Source: an uncultured Prevotella sp.
Lineage (GTDB): Bacteria > Bacteroidota > Bacteroidia > Bacteroidales > Bacteroidaceae
Length of the DNA stretch: 17,606 nucleotides
Direction: 5' to 3'
NCBI GenBank assembly: GCA_947303825.1
Contig: CAMYZK010000014.1
Coordinates: 1 to 17,606, forward strand
A program made the position numbers and the translations under genes. The notes under the pieces were generated by a model. The model was not told the DNA's origin. It did not search any database and was given only the letters and a program-made list of their open reading frames with translations. Of this stretch, positions 14,567 through 17,606 are shown one piece after another (the stretch's first letter is position 1; each line of letters begins with the position of its first letter).

Positions 14567-16105
14567 TTAATGGCGATCCTTCTTTGTAGATGCTTTGGCC
14601 TGTTTAGCGGGTTTTGCTTTCTCGCTGGTGGTGTTGGCAAGGCTTCTAACGCATCTGAACCCAATATAGCTTCTTGGCTGGTTCTGGTATTCACTGGAAC
14701 GCCATGCCGAGCGGATGTAGCTCTCTGGGTCTTTCCAAGAACCTCCCCTCACCGATTTCTTCTTCAGCCTGTACGGGTCTTCCTTGGCAGCGTTGTATTT
14801 GAGCTGCGGGTTGATGTCGTTCATGGCATCGACACCAGCTTCGGTATAGATAGTGCTTGTCCATTCGGCCACGTTGCCGGCCATGTCGAAAAGGCCGTTT
14901 GTGTTGGCGCTGTATATCCCCACCTTCGATGTGATGAGGTTTCCGTCTTTGGTATAGTTGCCGTTGTCAGGTTTGAAATTGGCAAAGAAACATCCCTTGC
15001 CGCTTGCCACATCTTCATTCTCCCAAGGAAATTCTGTGCCGTTCTTTCCACGGGCAGCATACTCCCACTCTGCCTCGGTGGGCAGGCGGTAGCGCTGTAC
15101 GAAGCGGGCTGCCGGGCCAAGCCCCTTGAGTAGGTATTCCGTGCGCCATGCGCAGAAGGCGTTGGCTTGCTCCCATGTCACACCCACCACGGGATAGTCA
15201 TTATAGGCCGAGTTGGAGAAGTAGTTGCGCATGTACATCTCGTTGTCGGCATTGGGGAAGTCGTTCACCCAGCATGTCGTGTCGGGATAGATATTGATAA
15301 TGTATGTGTTGAGGAAGTCCCACGGGCCAGTAAGCTCGCGGTTTATGGTCTCGCGCACTATCTTTCCCTCGTCGTTAATATATGCAGTGTCTTTCGATAT
15401 CCACACCTTCTCGTTGGGGTCAATGCTGACATCGGTGTTGAGCGTTCTCTCCTCGGGGTTCAGCCTGTTGCGGCGCATGGCGGCCTCGGTGTAGTCGTAC
15501 ACCTCGTAGCGGTAGTTCATCTGGCTGGCGTCTAGCATTTTCTCGCCTGTAGCGGGATTGGTGACATAAACGCTCTCCAAGGCCCTTTGCTCGTCCTCGC
15601 TAGGCTTGCGGGGCAGTGCTTTCTTCCAGTTGAGGTATGGCTTTATGGGGTCGCCGTTTTTGTCCTCCTCTATCTTATAGCTCTCGTCGCCACCGTAGTT
15701 GGGGTCTGCCAGACGCTCCCTTATGATACTGTCGCGCACGTAGGCCACAAACTGGCGGTACTCTGAGTTGGTAATCTCGGTGTCGTCCATCCAGAACCCT
15801 TCTACAGAGATGTCTCTTGTCGGTGTCTGGCGCCCCCAGAGCGTGTCGGTCTTGTCCAAGCCCATCTTCAGGTGTCCGCGTTTGACGAGCACCATGCCGT
15901 AGGGGGCCGGTTCCGAGAAAGAGCGACCGCTGGCTCCGGTAAGTTCACCGCCCGATGCCATTGTCTCTTTGCCTCCGAAGCAACTAGTCAACAAAATGAG
16001 AAATGAGAAATGGGAAATGAGAAATGCGGTGCGCATAACTTCCATTCTCCGTTCTCCTTTTCTCTTTACTTCTTCTTTTGTCATAGTCGTATGATCGTTT
16101 TTCAT
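14567..16105 (-). CDS. gldK: Type IX secretion lipoprotein GldK/PorK
   Basis: A 512-residue lipoprotein that anchors the GldK/GldN ring to the outer membrane. The lipobox is LLTSC with Cys at residue 42 of this long form. The body is a formylglycine-generating-enzyme-like (FGE/sulfatase-modifying) fold: GMVLVKRGHLKMG, DDTEITNSEYRQFVAY, PVVGVTWEQANAFCAWR, RLPTEAEWEYAARG, GLFDMAGNVAEWT, VRGGSWKDPESYIRSAWR, IGFRCVRS. The long insert between residues about 125 and 290 is usual for GldK. FGE catalysis is not expected of this family. It ends in a Lys-rich tail (KAKPAKQAKASTKKDRH). Start is uncertain: ATGs at 16105, 16084, 16045 and 16036 are all in frame; the last two give a normal short signal peptide (MRTAFLISHFSF) behind a purine-rich stretch. 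The hydrophobic core is encoded by a 7-nt repeat. Confidence 0.94.
   Translation of the reverse strand: MKNDHTTMTKEEVKRKGERRMEVMRTAFLISHFSFLILLTSCFGGKETMASGGELTGASGRSFSEPAPYGMVLVKRGHLKMGLDKTDTLWGRQTPTRDISVEGFWMDDTEITNSEYRQFVAYVRDSIIRERLADPNYGGDESYKIEEDKNGDPIKPYLNWKKALPRKPSEDEQRALESVYVTNPATGEKMLDASQMNYRYEVYDYTEAAMRRNRLNPEERTLNTDVSIDPNEKVWISKDTAYINDEGKIVRETINRELTGPWDFLNTYIINIYPDTTCWVNDFPNADNEMYMRNYFSNSAYNDYPVVGVTWEQANAFCAWRTEYLLKGLGPAARFVQRYRLPTEAEWEYAARGKNGTEFPWENEDVASGKGCFFANFKPDNGNYTKDGNLITSKVGIYSANTNGLFDMAGNVAEWTSTIYTEAGVDAMNDINPQLKYNAAKEDPYRLKKKSVRGGSWKDPESYIRSAWRSSEYQNQPRSYIGFRCVRSLANTTSEKAKPAKQAKASTKKDRH
15994..16028. repeat. 7-nt tandem array inside the gldK signal peptide
   Basis: Plus-strand units AAATGAG, AAATGAG, AAATGGG, AAATGAG, AAATGCG (35 nt). 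On the coding strand these are ATTTCTC-type repeats; three units (21 nt) encode the seven residues FLISHFS, so the array encodes the whole hydrophobic core just before the lipobox. The same motif occurs singly near 11777-11789 and 17242-17253. Confidence 0.9.
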
Positions 16106-16135
16106 TTCTCTTTCCTTTTTTCCGTCATCCTCGTC

Positions 16136-17074
16136 TTAGAGGATTCTCACACTCTGATGACGGTTGCGTCCTTTCTTAAACAGGTTAAGGTCGCTTTGGT
16201 AGCCTACGTACAGCTCGTGAGAGCCATTGCCTATACTTATTCCGTTGGTGAATGCCTCGTAGCTGTAGCCTACTGTTATGCCGTGGAAGTTGCCTCCAAG
16301 GAGGAGCGTCACCGAGTTTTCCGGACTGTATCCTGCTCCGATGTACATCTTACGCTCTTCGTGGTTATAGGTAAGGCGTGTCGTTATGTCGGTACGATAC
16401 ATCACTCCGTCGAAGCGTCCGAGCACAGAGGGCTGTATAGTTAAAAACGGACTTCTTAGTCTAATATTGCATCCGGCAGTCAAATAATATGACATTGCTA
16501 TGTCTATCTGATTGGTCTGACCCAGCTCTACGGTAGGTGCATTGATGTGCTGTACCGATGCTCCCACATACCAAGACTTGTGCTGATAGTACAGACCAGC
16601 ACTGAGGTCAACCGATGTGCCCGTCACCTCACTGGTAGAGAAGGCGGGGTCGCCGGCTTCGGCCAAGTCGAGCTTCGAGCCGTCCAGACTCTCGCTCAGC
16701 AAGCCTGCCTGCACACCTGCAGCCAGCGTGCCGCCAAAAAGCTTTTGGCGATAGGCGTATTGTGCTGCCAGGTTCTTGTGGGAGAATACACCTATCTCGT
16801 CGTTTATCAGCCTGAGTCCTACTCCATGGTAAGCCCCAAGCAAGTAAAGAGGCATGTCGGCCGAGGCATACATCGTCTTTGGGTTTCGCTTAAACCCTGC
16901 CAGCGACATGTTATAGGCGGCAGTGATGTTTATCTTGTCCTGTTTTCCTGCTGCGGCAGGGTTAAAAGAAGTTTGCATCGCCCAGTAATGACTGAACGAA
17001 GGGTCGTATTGCGCAGTTGCCCGGAGGCAGGCCACAACCAACAGGGCCAATATCAGCAGATTTCGCCTAAACAC
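16136..17074 (-). CDS. porP: PorP/SprF family type IX secretion membrane protein
   Basis: A 312-residue outer-membrane barrel of the PorP/SprF family, which ties the GldK/GldN ring or surface-anchored cargo to the membrane. It shows a signal peptide (MFRRNLLILALLVVACLRATAQ, cleavage after ATA or at TAQ) and the family's hallmark N-terminus YDPSFSHYWAMQTSFNPAAAG, then many barrel strands (GVGLRLINDEIGVFSHKNLAAQYAYR, SWYVGASVQHINAPTV, FDGVMYRTDITTRLTYNHE, GITVGYSYEAFTNG). VVAC at 13-16 resembles a lipobox, but the Ala-x-Ala site downstream fits a barrel better. The start is GTG at 17074; the next in-frame Met is residue 33, after the signal peptide. First gene of the T9SS operon; 30 nt to the long-form gldK start. 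No consensus promoter is evident upstream. Confidence 0.94.
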   Translation of the reverse strand: MFRRNLLILALLVVACLRATAQYDPSFSHYWAMQTSFNPAAAGKQDKINITAAYNMSLAGFKRNPKTMYASADMPLYLLGAYHGVGLRLINDEIGVFSHKNLAAQYAYRQKLFGGTLAAGVQAGLLSESLDGSKLDLAEAGDPAFSTSEVTGTSVDLSAGLYYQHKSWYVGASVQHINAPTVELGQTNQIDIAMSYYLTAGCNIRLRSPFLTIQPSVLGRFDGVMYRTDITTRLTYNHEERKMYIGAGYSPENSVTLLLGGNFHGITVGYSYEAFTNGISIGNGSHELYVGYQSDLNLFKKGRNRHQSVRIL

Positions 17075-17322
17075 GTAATTTATAACGCAAATGCTGACTG
17101 TTTTATTATGTTTTTCCAGAAAAAATAACTGTCTCGTTTTTTTTATTTTACAAAATTTCCTTGTAGACTCTCACAAGTGCCTATTGCAAGGCAATGATTC
17201 ATTTTCACTGTAAATATGAGACTTCCTTATATATAATATATAATGAGAAATGACAAAAGCTATTGATTTTGGTCAAAACAATTTGATTGAAATGAAAATT
17301 GATAAAAAAAGTTCCCAAAATA
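17075..17322. other. AT-rich divergent region upstream of porP
   Basis: No gene is supported here. It must hold the porP promoter, but no full TTTG/TAnnTTTG pair is seen on the minus strand; the nearest is AGCATTTG about 15 nt before the GTG. It contains an AT-only inverted repeat (TTATATAT, A, ATATATAA at 17227-17243) followed by a two-unit copy of the AAATGAG motif (17242-17253). The AT stretch could act as an UP-like element for the promoter at 17323. Confidence 0.5.
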
Positions 17323-17354
17323 TTTGGTGGGTAATAAAAAAGTTAGTACCTTTG
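17323..17354 (+). promoter_or_regulatory. Strong consensus promoter, probably of an rRNA operon
   Basis: TTTG at 17323-17326, a 20-nt spacer and TACCTTTG at 17347-17354 match the Bacteroidetes consensus perfectly, with AT-rich sequence upstream. Transcription should start near 17359. Confidence 0.85.
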
Positions 17355-17358
17355 CATC

Positions 17359-17606
17359 CGCTAAACAAGTCAACACCTTGTTTACCGCAAAAAAAGAGAG
17401 TTGTTTGACAGATTTACATAGACAGAGAAGTAGTACAAGAAGCGAGTGTTTTTCTGCCTCATGGCAGTTGGCACTTGGGTAAAAAAAAGAAACCGTCAAT
17501 AACCATTGCGCAGAAGTATCTGTGCATGGTTAATAGACAACAGGTGTATTCTTTTAAACTTGATACAAGTAAATTGGATAGTTGTTCTGAGACAGAGACA
17601 ATGATT
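17359..17606 (+). other. Long untranslated leader, probably of an rRNA operon
   Basis: About 250 nt with no supported ORF run from the promoter to the window edge. It holds three hairpins: TAAACAAG/CTTGTTTA (17362-17384, 8 bp, 7-nt loop) right at the 5' end; CTGCC/GGCAG (17454-17467, 4-nt loop); and a 13-pair stem with one bulge and one G-U (17501-17514 with 17519-17531, loop AGTA). The A-rich, hairpin-rich text and final GACAGAGACAATGATT resemble the stretch before 16S rRNA in Prevotella, as I recall it, so 16S rRNA may begin just past the edge. This is inference; no rRNA sequence is in the window. Confidence 0.55.

Noticed and set aside
14491..14694. N-terminal extension of GldL with PPTKPTPLT repeats
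   Set aside because: Homologs start at MTKYSKF-type sequence; the extension translates the array and the 3' end of gldK in another frame. Kept only as a finding.
17260..17499. 79-codon minus-strand ORF in the leader region
   Set aside because: It crosses the consensus promoter and hairpins on the other strand, and has poly-Phe/Leu low-complexity content from A-rich DNA.

Overview
The window looks like a Bacteroidales chromosome, most probably Prevotella or a close relative. This rests on a complete type IX secretion (T9SS) core operon porP-gldK-gldL-gldM-gldN, a DUF3822 gene next to rsmD, and several promoters with the Bacteroidetes form (-33 TTTG, 19-20 nt spacer, -7 TAnnTTTG). No insertion sequence, CRISPR array, tRNA or integrase is visible. 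Genus is inference; the order-level assignment is firm.

Left part, plus strand (1-6651): the 3' end of an unrecognised protein with a strong intrinsic terminator; a two-gene unit of a small lipoprotein and an HD-domain protein that overlap by 4 nt (ATGA); a 1037-codon LptD-like outer-membrane lipopolysaccharide assembly protein starting with GTG; and an exported histidine phosphatase of the MINPP/acid phosphatase clan. The phosphatase runs tail-to-tail into rsmD and overlaps it by 47 nt.

Middle (6605-9698): rsmD (16S rRNA methyltransferase), a DUF3822 gene and a small one-helix membrane ORF are read leftward. A RecD-like helicase is read rightward. The divergent gap (8127-8219) holds two back-to-back consensus promoters, both so close to their start codons that the mRNAs should be leaderless or nearly so.

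Right part, minus strand (17074 down to 9776): porP, gldK, gldL, gldM, gldN, then an 8-strand-type outer-membrane barrel protein. GldL and GldM form the proton-driven inner-membrane motor. GldK and GldN form the outer-membrane-attached periplasmic ring. PorP is a barrel linked to that ring. Beyond porP the window ends in a 5' leader behind a textbook strong promoter; it has several hairpins and no ORF, and I infer it leads into an rRNA operon just outside the window.

The most unusual layer is non-coding. Nearly every gap around the T9SS genes, and the gap after lptD, is filled by a short-period tandem array (9 nt or 7 nt), different in sequence at each site and starting 1-3 nt after the upstream stop codon. 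A further 7-nt array lies inside gldK and encodes the hydrophobic core of its lipoprotein signal peptide. Because 7 is not a multiple of 3, a change in its copy number would shift the gldK reading frame.
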